The notes: generated from the sequence alone by a model not told the origin. A stretch of DNA of 64,000 nucleotides from Arthrobacter agilis (GCF_030816075.1 NZ_JAUSXO010000001.1:2294001-2358000), one strand, 5' to 3'. Shown: positions 17,845-26,988, counted from the stretch's first letter. Translations and numbers: made by a program.

Positions 17845-18747
17845 CTAGTCCGCGAGGTTCTTGCTGAAGTCCTTGATCCAGGTGCGCAGGTCGGGGCCGA
17901 GGTCCTCCCGCTCCGACGCGAGTGTCACCACGGCCTTCAGGTAGCTCAGCTTGTCGCCCGTGTCGTAGCGGCGGCCACGGAAGACCACCCCGTACACGCC
18001 GGAGCCCTCGCCCTCGGCGGCGGCGAGGGTCTGCAGGGCGTCCGTCAGCTGGATCTCCCCGCCGCGGCCGGGCTCGGTGGTCTCGAGGACGTCGAACACG
18101 CGGGGGTGCAGCACGTAGCGGCCGATCACCGCGAGGTTCGAGGGAGCCTCATCGATGGCGGGCTTCTCGACGAGCTGGTTGACGCGGACGTGGTCCTCGC
18201 CGTCGATCTCGGTGATGTCGGCACAACCGTAGGCACTGATCTGCTGGGGGTCGACCTCGATGAGGGCGATCACCGAGCCGCCCGTCGTGGCCTGGACCGC
18301 GATCATCGTCTCGAGCAGGGGGTCGCGGTCGTCGATGAGGTCGTCACCCAGGAGGACGGCGAACGGCTCGTTGTTGACGTGCAGCTTCGCGCGGAGCACG
18401 GCGTGGCCGAGGCCCTTGGGGTCGCCCTGGCGGAGGTAGTGGATGTCGCCGAGCTCGGAGGGCCGGCGGACGGCGGCCAGCTTGTCGTGGTCACCCTTAG
18501 CCTCGAGCGTCTGCTCGATGAAGGGGACGCGGTCGAAGTGGTCCTCCAGGGCCCGCTTGTTGCGGCCGGTGATCATCAGGACATCGGACAGGCCCGCGTC
18601 CACAGCTTCCTGCACGACGTACTGGATCGCGGGCTTGTCCACGACGGGCAGCATCTCCTTGGGCATCGCCTTGGTGGCGGGGAGGAAGCGGGTCCCCAGG
18701 CCGGCCGCGGGGATAACGGCCTTCGTCACACGTGATCGCAAAGTCAT
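17845..18747 (-). CDS. galU: UTP-glucose-1-phosphate uridylyltransferase
   Basis: GalU makes UDP-glucose from UTP and glucose 1-phosphate for cell-envelope polysaccharides and trehalose. The nucleotide-binding opening KAVIPAAGLGTRFLPATKA and the EMLPVVDKPAIQYVV stretch are complete, and GDPKGLGHAVLRA, LLGDDLIDD and VEKPAIDEAPSNLAVIGRYV are standard. The length of 300 aa is normal. A TAGTGT hexamer 7 nt before the ATG suggests a leaderless mRNA. It is divergent from the 5-formyl-THF cyclo-ligase gene. Confidence 0.96.
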   Translation of the reverse strand: MTLRSRVTKAVIPAAGLGTRFLPATKAMPKEMLPVVDKPAIQYVVQEAVDAGLSDVLMITGRNKRALEDHFDRVPFIEQTLEAKGDHDKLAAVRRPSELGDIHYLRQGDPKGLGHAVLRAKLHVNNEPFAVLLGDDLIDDRDPLLETMIAVQATTGGSVIALIEVDPQQISAYGCADITEIDGEDHVRVNQLVEKPAIDEAPSNLAVIGRYVLHPRVFDVLETTEPGRGGEIQLTDALQTLAAAEGEGSGVYGVVFRGRRYDTGDKLSYLKAVVTLASEREDLGPDLRTWIKDFSKNLAD

Positions 18748-18774
18748 GGGCACCACACTACATAACGGGTGCCC
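18748..18774. promoter_or_regulatory. Inverted repeat and galU -10 element in the galU/cyclo-ligase gap
   Basis: GGGCACC (18748-18754) and GGTGCCC (18768-18774) are a perfect 7-bp inverted repeat. The minus-strand TAGTGT (18760-18755), the likely galU -10, lies between the arms. Confidence 0.4.
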
Positions 18775-18804
18775 GATCCCCCGGGCGCCCTGCACAATGG
18801 TGAA

Positions 18805-19446
18805 ATGACCCTCCCCGCACGTGATAAGGGAAAACTCCGCCTGCGGGCCTCGCTGCGCGCTGCACGCTCCGCGTCGGATCCGGCCGATCGGCAGGAGCAG
18901 GCGCAGGCGATCGCCCGCGCCGTCGTGGACCACGCCGGCGGTATCGCCGCGGCTCCCGGGGAGCGCCGGACGATCGCCGCCTATCTGGGGCGTGACCCGG
19001 AACCGGCGACCGCGGGGCTGTTGCAGGACCTGCACGCACGCGGGTTCGACGTCGTCCTCCCGGTCTGCGAGCCGGCGTACCGGCTCTCGTGGGTCGGGTG
19101 GGTGCCGGGTACCGCCCTCCAGCGGTCGGTGCGCGCGCCCGTGGACGAGCCGGTCGGCCCGCGCCGCCCCTTCGAGGAGGTGCCCGCGGTCTGCCTCATC
19201 CTCGTGCCTGCCCTCGCCGTCGACCGGTCGGGCCAGCGCCTGGGCCAGGGAGGCGGATACTACGACCGGTTCCTCGCGCAGCATCCGACGGACTCCCCCG
19301 GCGCCCCGCCCCGCCTGGGTGTGGTGTACCGGTCCGAGCTGCTGCCCGCCGGCGCCATCCCGGCCGAACCCTTCGACCAGCGGTTGGGCGGGGTGTTCAC
19401 GGCGGACGGACTGCAGCGCTTCGAAGCTGTCGCTGGGCCGGTGTAG
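18805..19446 (+). CDS. 5-formyltetrahydrofolate cyclo-ligase
   Basis: This 213-aa enzyme uses ATP to convert 5-formyl-THF to 5,10-methenyl-THF, returning the storage form of folate to the active pool. The family motif GQGGGYYDRFLA, the preceding VPALAVDRSGQRL and the ATP-binding RTIAAYLGRDPEP region are present. The N-terminal basic DKGKLRLRASLRAAR helix is typical. The ATG at 18805 is chosen because an in-frame GTG 12 codons upstream lies between the arms of the intergenic repeat. The FmdB-type gene follows after 85 bp. Confidence 0.92.
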   Translation: MTLPARDKGKLRLRASLRAARSASDPADRQEQAQAIARAVVDHAGGIAAAPGERRTIAAYLGRDPEPATAGLLQDLHARGFDVVLPVCEPAYRLSWVGWVPGTALQRSVRAPVDEPVGPRRPFEEVPAVCLILVPALAVDRSGQRLGQGGGYYDRFLAQHPTDSPGAPPRLGVVYRSELLPAGAIPAEPFDQRLGGVFTADGLQRFEAVAGPV

Positions 19447-19531
19447 ACTGGCACTCGACCCCGGAGAGTGCCAAAAGCAGCGGCCGGAAGAGCCGCCCCG
19501 GGGGCCACGACGCCCGTCCAGGAGGATTTCC

Positions 19532-19858
19532 ATGCCCATGTACGCCTATGCCTGCAAGGACTGCGGCCACGCCTTCGACATCCAGCAGTCGTTCTCGGAG
19601 GACTCCCTGACCGTCTGCCCCGCCTGCGGCGGAGCCCTGCGCAAGAAGTTCAACAGCGTGGGCGTGGTGTTCAAGGGCTCCGGTTTCTACCGCAACGACT
19701 CCCGGTCCACGACGACGAGCACGGACGCGGGTTCGCCGTCCTCCTCGTCCACGGTCACGGCGGCCCCGGGCTCCTCCGGCTCCTCGACCGGATCGGCAGC
19801 CGCGTCGACGGCGTCGTCGTCCTCCTCCTCCTCGACGGGGAACGCCGCAGCGTCCTGA
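19532..19858 (+). CDS. FmdB-family zinc-ribbon protein
   Basis: This 108-aa protein starts with the FmdB zinc ribbon: MPMYAYACKDCGHAFD and TVCPACGG, with zinc ligands C8, C11, C29 and C32. A short GVVFKGSGFYRND stretch typical of the family follows. The last 45 residues are almost all Ser, Thr, Ala and Gly and should be disordered. FmdB proteins are named for a formamidase-operon regulator but the general function is unsettled. A strong GGAGGA lies 7 nt before the ATG. It is probably co-transcribed with the cyclo-ligase gene. Confidence 0.9.
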   Translation: MPMYAYACKDCGHAFDIQQSFSEDSLTVCPACGGALRKKFNSVGVVFKGSGFYRNDSRSTTTSTDAGSPSSSSTVTAAPGSSGSSTGSAAASTASSSSSSSTGNAAAS

Positions 19859-19949
19859 CGGCTGCCGGCCCGTCCGGCGCCGGCGGGTGACCCACCGGAC
19901 CGATATCCACATGGCTCCGCCCGCACGTCGCGCCTCGGCGTGCCCGGCC

Positions 19950-19955
19950 TAGGGT
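19950..19955 (+). promoter_or_regulatory. -10 element of the SAF-domain gene (TAGGGT, 6 nt before ATG)
   Basis: TAGGGT ends 6 nt before the ATG at 19962, the same spacing as at other genes in the window. No -35 element is obvious. Confidence 0.45.
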
Positions 19956-19961
19956 CGGTAG

Positions 19962-20630
19962 ATGGACCCGACCACCCTGCTCCGCGAGCGGCCCTTCCGC
20001 TACCGGCTCCGCCGGCTCGTGTATCGCCGCAGACGGCTCCTCGCGTGCCTGCTGTTCAGCCTCGCTGCGGGCGTCGCGGTCGAAGCGCTGGTGGGAGACG
20101 ACTACGCGACGACGACGGTCGCCACCGCTGCCCGCGATCTCGCGGCAGGGACGGTGCTGACGGAGGCCGACGTCGCCCTCACCCGGCTGCCCGTGGCGGC
20201 GGTGGGTCATCGTCCGTTCGGGCAGACGGACCGCCTCGTGGGCCAGCAGCTGGCCACTCCCCTGCTCCGCGGGTCACCGATCGCGAGCACGGCACTGGTG
20301 GGTGACGGACTGCTGACGGGCGCCGCTCCCGGCACCGTCGCAGTGCCGCTCCGACCGGCGGATCCGGGTATCGTCCAGCTCCTCGCCCCCGGCCAGCTCG
20401 TGGACGTCGTCCTGAGCACCGGCAACGGCTTCGAGTCCCCCGCACAGTCCACGGTCCTCGCCCGAGCGGTCGCCGTCCTGTGGACCGATGCGGGTGGCAC
20501 GGGTACCTGGCCGGGAGCGGACGGCGACGGCGGGCTCGTCGTCGTGGCGGCGCGCGCCGCCGAGGCCGCCGCCCTCGCCGGATCCTCCAGCTCGGGGGAC
20601 GTCCACCTGGTGCTGACGGCCGGACGCTGA
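19962..20630 (+). CDS. SAF-domain membrane-anchored protein (CpaB/RcpC-like)
   Basis: The 222-aa protein has a basic N-terminus (RRLVYRRRRLL), one membrane helix (residues 26-44) and then an extracytoplasmic SAF domain (TVATAARDLAAGTVLTEADV, LVGQQLATPLLRGSPI). A second part (VPLRPADPGIVQLLAPGQLVDVVL) resembles the C-terminal part of CpaB/RcpC Flp-pilus assembly proteins. No pilus genes are nearby, so the role is open. It is convergent with the large helicase-like gene. Confidence 0.82.
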   Translation: MDPTTLLRERPFRYRLRRLVYRRRRLLACLLFSLAAGVAVEALVGDDYATTTVATAARDLAAGTVLTEADVALTRLPVAAVGHRPFGQTDRLVGQQLATPLLRGSPIASTALVGDGLLTGAAPGTVAVPLRPADPGIVQLLAPGQLVDVVLSTGNGFESPAQSTVLARAVAVLWTDAGGTGTWPGADGDGGLVVVAARAAEAAALAGSSSSGDVHLVLTAGR

Positions 20631-20681
20631 CACGCCCGCGTCGCGACGGACCCGTCGTCCCCCGCTACCCGGGCAGGGCGG

Positions 20682-23600
20682 TCAGCCCCAGTGCGGGGGC
20701 CGCTGCTCCTGGAGCCACTCGTCGTGGTCGCCCTCGGTGTCTCCCCAGGATCGGGGGTCGTCCTCGCCGGCGGTCGTCGGCAGGGACGGGGCCGCGTCGG
20801 CCGGCTCACGGGCCGCCTCGCTCCCGGGTCCGGGGTGCTGCCCGTCCTTGCTCATGGTCGCGCTGTCCTTCCATGTCCGTGGCTCCTCCGGAGCGTCCCG
20901 TGGCGGCAGCCCGAGGACGGCCGATGCCCGTTCCGCGCAGCCGTCGGGGTCCGTGAAGACCTCGATGGTCCACAGCGGCAGGTAGCGCCAGCCCATGCGT
21001 TCGAGCACCTGGGGCCGGAGCCGGCTGCGTTCGCGCACCGACATCGAGCCGTACCGGGTGGTCCCGTCGGACTCGATCGCCAGTGGAGCGGGCCGCTCGT
21101 CCTGCACCGCGGCGGCCGTGCCGTCCGCTCGCAGGTCCGCCGGCCGCACCGCGACGATGTCGAGGACGCCCGCGTAGTGGTCCCACACCTCGGCGCCGCG
21201 GTGGCGCAGACGGTCCACGAGGTCGGCGACCAGGGGATCCTCGTTGCTGCCCGACACCGGCCCGGGCTGCCCGGCCGGTCCGCCGAGCTCGCGCTGGAGC
21301 AGCTCGAAGAAGTCCAGCGCTCCCGTGGTGAGCCGGTCGGGATCGAGGTCGGACGGTTCGAAGCAGGTCAGCACGTGCTGGAGCCGCCGCGCGCGCGTCA
21401 TCGCCATGACGAAGTTGCGGCGACCGTTCGGACCGGACAGCGGACCGAAGGAGTGCAGCGCCCGCCCGTGGGGCGTGCGGCCGTAGCCGAGCGAGAAGAT
21501 GATGTCGTCGCGGACCAGTCCTCCTGCCCGCTCGACGGGCACGACGCGGAACGCCTCCCGACCGGGTGTGAAGAAATCGGCCGCCCACGGGAACTCGGTC
21601 ATCTGCAGGCGGATCGCCTCGCCCACCCGGGCGGCGTGCCGGGCGCTGGCGGTGACGACGGCCAGCGAGAGGTGGGGACGGCGGCGGATGTGCTCGAACA
21701 CCAGCTCGACCACGCGGTTCACCTCGACGGCGACACTCTCGACGCCGTCGTGCTCGGAGCTCGGCATGCCGGTGCCGTTCGGCAGGTACTCGACCACGAG
21801 CCCTCGGCCGCTGCCCGTGACCTCGGAGGCCTGCGGCAGCCGGGAGAGCTTCCCGTCGTAGAAGGATTCGCTCAGGTAGGTGTCGAGGCCCCGGTCCACG
21901 CCGCGGTAGACCTGTGTCAGGCCCCGGATGGGCAGGACCTCGCGGAGCGCGTCGTAGGCGCTCGGCAGGGGCTCGAGGGTGGAGGCGCGATCCGCGGACT
22001 GCACCTCGATGCTGAAGCGGGTCGGCCCCGCCAGGCGATCGTCGCCGAAGACGGTGACCTGTGAGGCGCGCGCGATGCAGGGCACGGCGCTCTGCAGCGA
22101 CATCGACTCGCCGTCGAGGATCACCGCGGTGTCGAAGGTGCAGCCCTCGGGGACCGCACCCCGGATGGTCAGCGGGCTCACGGCCCAGATCGGCACGAGC
22201 GCGGCGACGAGCTCCGGCGCGAGGCCCGCGAAGACCTCGAGGGTCAGCGTCCCGTCCTTCAGCTCCTGCCGGAGCCGGGCGGCGTCCTCGGGGTGGTTCT
22301 CCACCGCGGCGCGCCAGCGCTCGCCCAGCGTCCAGCGGATGCGGGCCGGACCTGAGGCGATGTGCGCGTTGTCCGCCAGGCGGTATTCCGCCTCGAGCTT
22401 GCGCAGGCTGTCACCGTCGGACATGGCGAGGTAGTCGTCCCCGCTGATCATCGCCTCGAGGGCGGACTGCCACCAGGCGAGTTCGAGCTCGTGCCCCACG
22501 CGGTCGGCGGGCACCTCCCGGGCGGCGAGGTCGGTGAGCAGCTCTCCCAGGCCCTGCTCGCGCATCTCGTCGAGCAGCAGCGTGCGCTCGGGCAGGGTGG
22601 CGAGGGTGTCCTTGTCCACCGCGAGGTCGCGGAGGAGGGTCTCCAGGGCGTCGAGGTCCAGCGCCGCGAGGTCGGGGTGCCCGGAGGTCGGACGGAGGAT
22701 CGTCGTCAGTTCCGCGAGCCGGGCTTCCACGGCGCGGTAGGACGCATGGATCTCCGCCAGGCCCGTGGGGACGGAGGGGTGTCGTTCGGTCAGGGCGTAG
22801 CGCGTCCACAGCGTGCGCTGCTGCTGGACCTCGCGCAGGGAGGTGTGGAGGTCGGAGATGTGCACGCCCGGCCGGATGTACTCCTTGGCCACGCGCCGCA
22901 GCCGGGACCGGGTCATGGAGCTCATCTCGATGTCGCGTTCCTTGCGCCAGGAGGACGGCGCGGTGGCGGAGATGAGGTCGGTGACGGGCCGGTCGAAGAT
23001 GTCGGGCGTGAACTTGTCCAGGCTCTCGCGGACCGCGACGAGGAGTTCGAGCTGCTCGCCCCACTCCTGGAAGGTCCCGCCGAGCGTGATGTGGGAGTGC
23101 TCGGCGACCCGCTGCACCTCGTCGCGGAGTTCGGGGATCTCGGTGGCGAGCTGCTCGGCGAGGCCGTGCGCGTGCTCGGTCTCCTTGCGGTTGAGCAGCT
23201 GGGCGCCGTACCACGGGCTCTCCGTGGACGCCTTGCTGAAGCTGCCCAGTTCCGCGGCACGCTGGAGCCGCTCGGTGAGTTCCTTGCGGTCGGCGATGGA
23301 GTCCAGGACGCTGCGCTTGAGGCGCACCGTGGTGGACGGTGCCGGATCGAGCGCGGTGAGGCCGGCGAGGGACTGCATGGCCTGGTAGGGCGAGCACCCC
23401 CAGCGGCTGCGGATGTTGTGGAGGCTCCGCACATGCTCCATGAGCTGGTGGCGGTGCCCGGTGAGCGTGGCGTGGAGCGTCTCGAGCTGCGGCTGGACGG
23501 ACTTCTCGTTGCGGACGAGGGCGCGGATGACGGCCTCGCGCAGCTGGGCCGGCCCGGTCTGGCTGCCGACCTGGAGCACGAGCGAGCCCAGGTTGAGCCC

Positions 23601-24746
23601 GTCGAGGTCCTGCACGAACTCGTTGAGGGTGCCGCGGCGCTCCGCGGCGACGACGACGCGCTTGCCGTCGGCGGCGGCGCGGGCGGCGACGTTCAGGGCG
23701 GTCTGGGTCTGGCCCGTCCCGGGAGGGGTGGCCACGACGAGGCTGATGCCCGCGGACGCGAGGTCGAGGACCTCCTGCTGGGCCTTGTCGGCGTCGAGGA
23801 CCAGGATCTCCTCGGCCGGGTCCCGCTCGTCGGCGGGCGGGAACCGGAGTCCGTCCGCCGCACCCGCGAGGGCCGATGCGTCGTCCGTGTCCCCACGGGC
23901 CGCACCCAGCAGCGCGGCGAGCACCGGATGGTCGGGGCGGAGGGCCGGATCGCCCTTGACCCCGGCGAGGTCGGCGAAGGTGGAGACCAGGATCCGGTGT
24001 TCCACGGACATGCCGCGCACCCCCTCGCTCAGCACGCGCATGCGTTCGAGGACGGGATGCGGATCGAGGCGCGCGGTGCCGTAGGCGAGGCGGGCGATGC
24101 CGGTGGGGTCCACGCGCAGGCCCTGCTGGTTCCGCAGGTGCCGGACGAGTGCCGGGTTCATGCGGGCCTGCTCGGTGATCTGCAGCTCGTAGTCGTCCTG
24201 TGAGGCGTGCACCGTCAGCGAGATCGCGGTGAGCAGGACGGGGGCGTTCAGCGTCTCGGAGCGTCCGGAGTCGTCCACCGACCGCCACGACGCCGTCCCG
24301 GCGGCGAGGAAGCCGACGTCGATGCCCCGCTCGGTGCCGAGCTCGAAGATCTTCGCGCGGAGGGCGCGCGCCGCGGCCTTGGCGGCACTGTACTGGACGG
24401 GGTCGCGCAGGAGGGTGGACAGGCGCGTGCGCCTGCCGGCCAGGAGCTGCGCGAGTCCCGAGGGGTGGGCGTGCGTCAGGTCGATGCTCGTGCCCGCTGA
24501 GGGCCGGAAGTGCAGGAGCGTATCGCCGCTGGCCTGGGGTCCGAGGCCCTCGAGCCAGGGCACGAGGAACTCCTGGGCGGAGGCTGCGTCACCGGAGGGG
24601 TCGGGGCGCTGCCGGCCCGCCTCCGTGCGCTGCTGGTTCCCCTGCGGCTGATTCGCGGGGGAACCCGCCGTATCCCGCTGGTCCTGCTCCGGCACGGCCG
24701 CCTTCTTCCCTGCATTGTCACGTGCTGATCTCGACCAGATTGGCAT
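20682..24746 (-). CDS. Large SF1-helicase-like protein with C-terminal restriction-nuclease-like domain; degenerate ATP site
   Basis: The 1354-aa protein starts with a charged Gln-rich linker, then a DUF4011-like region (IDLTHAHPSGLAQLLAGRRT). The helicase core has an altered Walker A, PPGTGQT (341-347), with Gln in place of the invariant Lys, and an altered Walker B, ILDGES (D878, E880). A long coiled, Arg/Glu-rich insertion separates them. Motif V/VI-like segments are recognisable (ERAGGLVRDDIIFSLGYG and FVMAMTRARRLQHV). The C-terminus carries IESDGTTRYGS (E1225, D1227), RERSRLRPQVLERMGW and LPLWTIEVF, which fits the MTES_1575/Vsr-type PD-(D/E)xK nuclease fold, followed by a disordered acidic tail. 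The ATG at 24746 has TAGCTT 7 nt upstream (leaderless) and only GGAAG at very short spacing. DNA processing or defence is a guess. Confidence 0.75.
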   Translation of the reverse strand: MPIWSRSARDNAGKKAAVPEQDQRDTAGSPANQPQGNQQRTEAGRQRPDPSGDAASAQEFLVPWLEGLGPQASGDTLLHFRPSAGTSIDLTHAHPSGLAQLLAGRRTRLSTLLRDPVQYSAAKAAARALRAKIFELGTERGIDVGFLAAGTASWRSVDDSGRSETLNAPVLLTAISLTVHASQDDYELQITEQARMNPALVRHLRNQQGLRVDPTGIARLAYGTARLDPHPVLERMRVLSEGVRGMSVEHRILVSTFADLAGVKGDPALRPDHPVLAALLGAARGDTDDASALAGAADGLRFPPADERDPAEEILVLDADKAQQEVLDLASAGISLVVATPPGTGQTQTALNVAARAAADGKRVVVAAERRGTLNEFVQDLDGLNLGSLVLQVGSQTGPAQLREAVIRALVRNEKSVQPQLETLHATLTGHRHQLMEHVRSLHNIRSRWGCSPYQAMQSLAGLTALDPAPSTTVRLKRSVLDSIADRKELTERLQRAAELGSFSKASTESPWYGAQLLNRKETEHAHGLAEQLATEIPELRDEVQRVAEHSHITLGGTFQEWGEQLELLVAVRESLDKFTPDIFDRPVTDLISATAPSSWRKERDIEMSSMTRSRLRRVAKEYIRPGVHISDLHTSLREVQQQRTLWTRYALTERHPSVPTGLAEIHASYRAVEARLAELTTILRPTSGHPDLAALDLDALETLLRDLAVDKDTLATLPERTLLLDEMREQGLGELLTDLAAREVPADRVGHELELAWWQSALEAMISGDDYLAMSDGDSLRKLEAEYRLADNAHIASGPARIRWTLGERWRAAVENHPEDAARLRQELKDGTLTLEVFAGLAPELVAALVPIWAVSPLTIRGAVPEGCTFDTAVILDGESMSLQSAVPCIARASQVTVFGDDRLAGPTRFSIEVQSADRASTLEPLPSAYDALREVLPIRGLTQVYRGVDRGLDTYLSESFYDGKLSRLPQASEVTGSGRGLVVEYLPNGTGMPSSEHDGVESVAVEVNRVVELVFEHIRRRPHLSLAVVTASARHAARVGEAIRLQMTEFPWAADFFTPGREAFRVVPVERAGGLVRDDIIFSLGYGRTPHGRALHSFGPLSGPNGRRNFVMAMTRARRLQHVLTCFEPSDLDPDRLTTGALDFFELLQRELGGPAGQPGPVSGSNEDPLVADLVDRLRHRGAEVWDHYAGVLDIVAVRPADLRADGTAAAVQDERPAPLAIESDGTTRYGSMSVRERSRLRPQVLERMGWRYLPLWTIEVFTDPDGCAERASAVLGLPPRDAPEEPRTWKDSATMSKDGQHPGPGSEAAREPADAAPSLPTTAGEDDPRSWGDTEGDHDEWLQEQRPPHWG

Positions 24747-24753
24747 GTCTTCC

Positions 24754-24759
24754 AAGCTA
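24754..24759 (-). promoter_or_regulatory. -10 element of the helicase-like gene (TAGCTT, 7 nt before ATG)
   Basis: TAGCTT on the minus strand ends 7 nt before the ATG at 24746. It lies just after the hairpin that follows guaA, so the gene probably has its own start site. Confidence 0.4.
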
Positions 24760-24807
24760 TCCGAAAAGCGATCGGACCCCGCGGATAGCAACGCGGCCCG
24801 GGCGGTC

Positions 24808-24831
24808 GGACAGGGGTTCGATCCCCTGTCC
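24808..24831 (-). terminator. Hairpin downstream of guaA
   Basis: GGACAGGGG and CCCCTGTCC pair perfectly (9 bp) around TTCGAT. A second small stem CCGCG/CGCGG lies at about 24778-24795. No U-tract follows. The TTCGAT loop looks like a tRNA T-arm but a tRNA cannot be folded here. Confidence 0.55.
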
Positions 24832-24839
24832 GGATCCGC

Positions 24840-26426
24840 CTATTCCCATTCGATGGTTCCCGGCGGCTTGCTCGTCACGTCGAGCACCACGCGGTTGACG
24901 CCGTCCACCTCGTTGGTGATGCGGTTGGAGATGCGGGCCAGGAGGTCGTACGGCAGGCGTGACCAGTCGGCGGTCATGGCGTCCTCGCTCGAGACCGGGC
25001 GCAGCACGATCGGGTGTCCGTAGGTCCGCCCGTCCCCCTGGACGCCCACGCTGCGGACGTCGGCGAGCAGCACCACGGGCATCTGCCAGACCTCGTTGTC
25101 GAGTCCGGCCGCCGTCAGCTCCGCGCGGGCGATCGCGTCGGCCTTGCGGAGCAGGGCGAGGCGTTCCTCGGTGACGTCGCCGACGATGCGGATGCCGAGG
25201 CCGGGGCCGGGGAACGGCTGTCGTCCCACGATCTCCGCGGGCAGTCCGAGCTGGGCGCCGACGGCGCGCACCTCGTCCTTGAAGAGGGTGCGGAGCGGTT
25301 CGACGAGCTCGAACTGCAGGTCCTCGGGCAGGCCGCCCACGTTGTGGTGGCTCTTGATGTTCGCGGCGCCCTCTCCCCCGCCCGATTCCACGACGTCGGG
25401 GTAGAGGGTGCCCTGCACGAGGAACCGGATGGGCTCGCCCTCGGCCGCCGCCTCGCGCATGATGGCGCGCTCGGCCTCCTCGAAGGCACGGATGAACTCG
25501 CGGCCGATGATCTTGCGCTTGGTCTCCGGGTCGGAGACGCCCGCGAGGGCGTCGAGGAAGCGCTCCTGCTCGTTGGCGACATACAGCTTCACGCCGGTCG
25601 CGGCGACGAAGTCGCGCTCCACCTGCTCGGCCTCGCCCTCGCGCAGCAGTCCGTGGTCCACGAACACGCACGTGAGCTGGTCACCGACGGCGCGCTGCAC
25701 GAGTGCTGCCGCGACGGCGGAGTCGACGCCGCCGGAGAGCCCGCAGATGACGCGCGCATCGCCGATCTGCTCGCGGATGCGCTCCACCTGCTCCTCGAGG
25801 ATGTTGCGGGTGGTCCAGTTCGGGTCGAGGCGCGCGCCCCGGAAGAGGAAGTTCTCGATGACGGCCTGGCCGTGCTGGGAGTGCTTGACCTCGGGGTGCC
25901 ACTGCACGCCGTAGAGGCCCTTCTCCTCGTTCGCGAAGGCGGCGACCGGCGCGCCGGCCGTGCTCGCGAGCACGTCGAAGCCGTCGGGGGCGGCCTGCAC
26001 GCTGTCGCCGTGGCTCATCCAGGCGTTCTGCTGCTCCGGGGTCCCCGTGAGGATGGAGCGCGAGGCGCCGTCGGAGCGGACGTCCGTCGAGCCGTACTCC
26101 CGCAGGCCCGTCTTCGCGACCGTGCCGCCGAGCGCGTCGGCCATGGCCTGGAAGCCGTAGCAGATGCCGAGCACGGGCACGCCGGCGTCGAACAGGTCCC
26201 GCTCGATGCGGGGGGCGCCCTCCGCGTAGACGCTGGACGGCCCGCCGGAGAGGATGATCGCCGAGGGGTTCTTCGCGAGGATCTCCTGCGTGCTGAGCGT
26301 GTGCGGGACGATCTCGGAGTACACGTCCGCCTCACGGACGCGGCGCGCGATCAACTGTGCGTACTGCGCGCCGTAGTCCACGACGAGGACAGGACGGTGT
26401 TCGGAGCCGTTCTCGGGGGTAGTCAC
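24840..26426 (-). CDS. guaA: GMP synthase (glutamine-hydrolysing)
   Basis: GuaA converts XMP to GMP with glutamine and ATP. The N-terminal class I amidotransferase has the nucleophile C89 in [10 protein letters not shown] and the pair H177/E179 in VQWHPEV. The synthetase half has the PP-loop [10 protein letters not shown] (229-238), and the C-terminal dimerisation domain ends in KPPGTIEWE. The length of 528 aa is normal. The GTG start at 26426 is chosen because TATTGT lies 6 nt upstream and homologues begin at this point. The in-frame start 12 codons earlier adds unconserved residues. Confidence 0.97.
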   Translation of the reverse strand: MTTPENGSEHRPVLVVDYGAQYAQLIARRVREADVYSEIVPHTLSTQEILAKNPSAIILSGGPSSVYAEGAPRIERDLFDAGVPVLGICYGFQAMADALGGTVAKTGLREYGSTDVRSDGASRSILTGTPEQQNAWMSHGDSVQAAPDGFDVLASTAGAPVAAFANEEKGLYGVQWHPEVKHSQHGQAVIENFLFRGARLDPNWTTRNILEEQVERIREQIGDARVICGLSGGVDSAVAAALVQRAVGDQLTCVFVDHGLLREGEAEQVERDFVAATGVKLYVANEQERFLDALAGVSDPETKRKIIGREFIRAFEEAERAIMREAAAEGEPIRFLVQGTLYPDVVESGGGEGAANIKSHHNVGGLPEDLQFELVEPLRTLFKDEVRAVGAQLGLPAEIVGRQPFPGPGLGIRIVGDVTEERLALLRKADAIARAELTAAGLDNEVWQMPVVLLADVRSVGVQGDGRTYGHPIVLRPVSSEDAMTADWSRLPYDLLARISNRITNEVDGVNRVVLDVTSKPPGTIEWE

Positions 26427-26432
26427 CCACCA

Positions 26433-26438
26433 ACAATA
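26433..26438 (-). promoter_or_regulatory. -10 element of guaA (TATTGT, 6 nt before GTG)
   Basis: TATTGT ends exactly 6 nt before the GTG start. It supports both the start choice and a leaderless mRNA. Confidence 0.5.
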
Positions 26439-26502
26439 GTCCGCGTGCACCCGGCGCCGCACATCCGCGGGCGGGCTGTGACGCGATGGCGGACGCGGGG
26501 CT

Positions 26503-26988
26503 TCAGTACCGCGGCGCAGCCTCGGGGTGCGCTGCGAGGTCCTCCTCGGCCTGACGGTGGATCCGCTTCTCCACGAAGAAGGACAGCAGCGGCACGACGC
26601 CGCCGAGCGCGATCAGGACGAAGCGGCCGAAGGGCCAGCGCATGAGCTGCCACAGCCGGAAGTCGGCGATCAGGTAGACGACGTAGAGCCAGCCGTGGAC
26701 GATCAGCACCGCCGTCGAGAGGTTCACCCCGCCGGCGGTCTCGGCGACGACCTCGGGCAGGAACTGGAGGAACGCCCCGCCTCCGGCGACGATCTCGGAG
26801 TCGAATCCGTACTTCGCCACCATCTCCACGACGACGAGCAGCAGCATGACGCCGGTCGCGTAGGCGAGCACCTTGTAGAACGCGAGCGCGGAACGGATCT
26901 GCGCATGGGTGCCGCCGAACCGCCGCTTCTGCTTCCCGCCCTGCGGGCGGGCCGTTCCGGCGGTGGGGTCGAGTGCTGGCTCAGTCAC
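26503..26988 (-). CDS. DUF3817 integral membrane protein
   Basis: This 161-aa protein belongs to the DUF3817 family, found mainly in actinobacteria. After a basic N-terminus three hydrophobic stretches follow ([40 protein letters not shown] and [18 protein letters not shown]), and the C-terminus is charged ([11 protein letters not shown]). No function is known for the family. The GTG at 26988 overlaps the end of the SURF1 gene by 8 nt, so the two are probably translated together. Confidence 0.85.
   Translation of the reverse strand: MTEPALDPTAGTARPQGGKQKRRFGGTHAQIRSALAFYKVLAYATGVMLLLVVVEMVAKYGFDSEIVAGGGAFLQFLPEVVAETAGGVNLSTAVLIVHGWLYVVYLIADFRLWQLMRWPFGRFVLIALGGVVPLLSFFVEKRIHRQAEEDLAAHPEAAPRY

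Noticed and set aside
24759-24840. tRNA gene
   Set aside because: The TTCGAT loop is 6 nt and not 7, the stem around it does not fit a T-arm with the standard loop, and no D-arm or matching acceptor stem is found.
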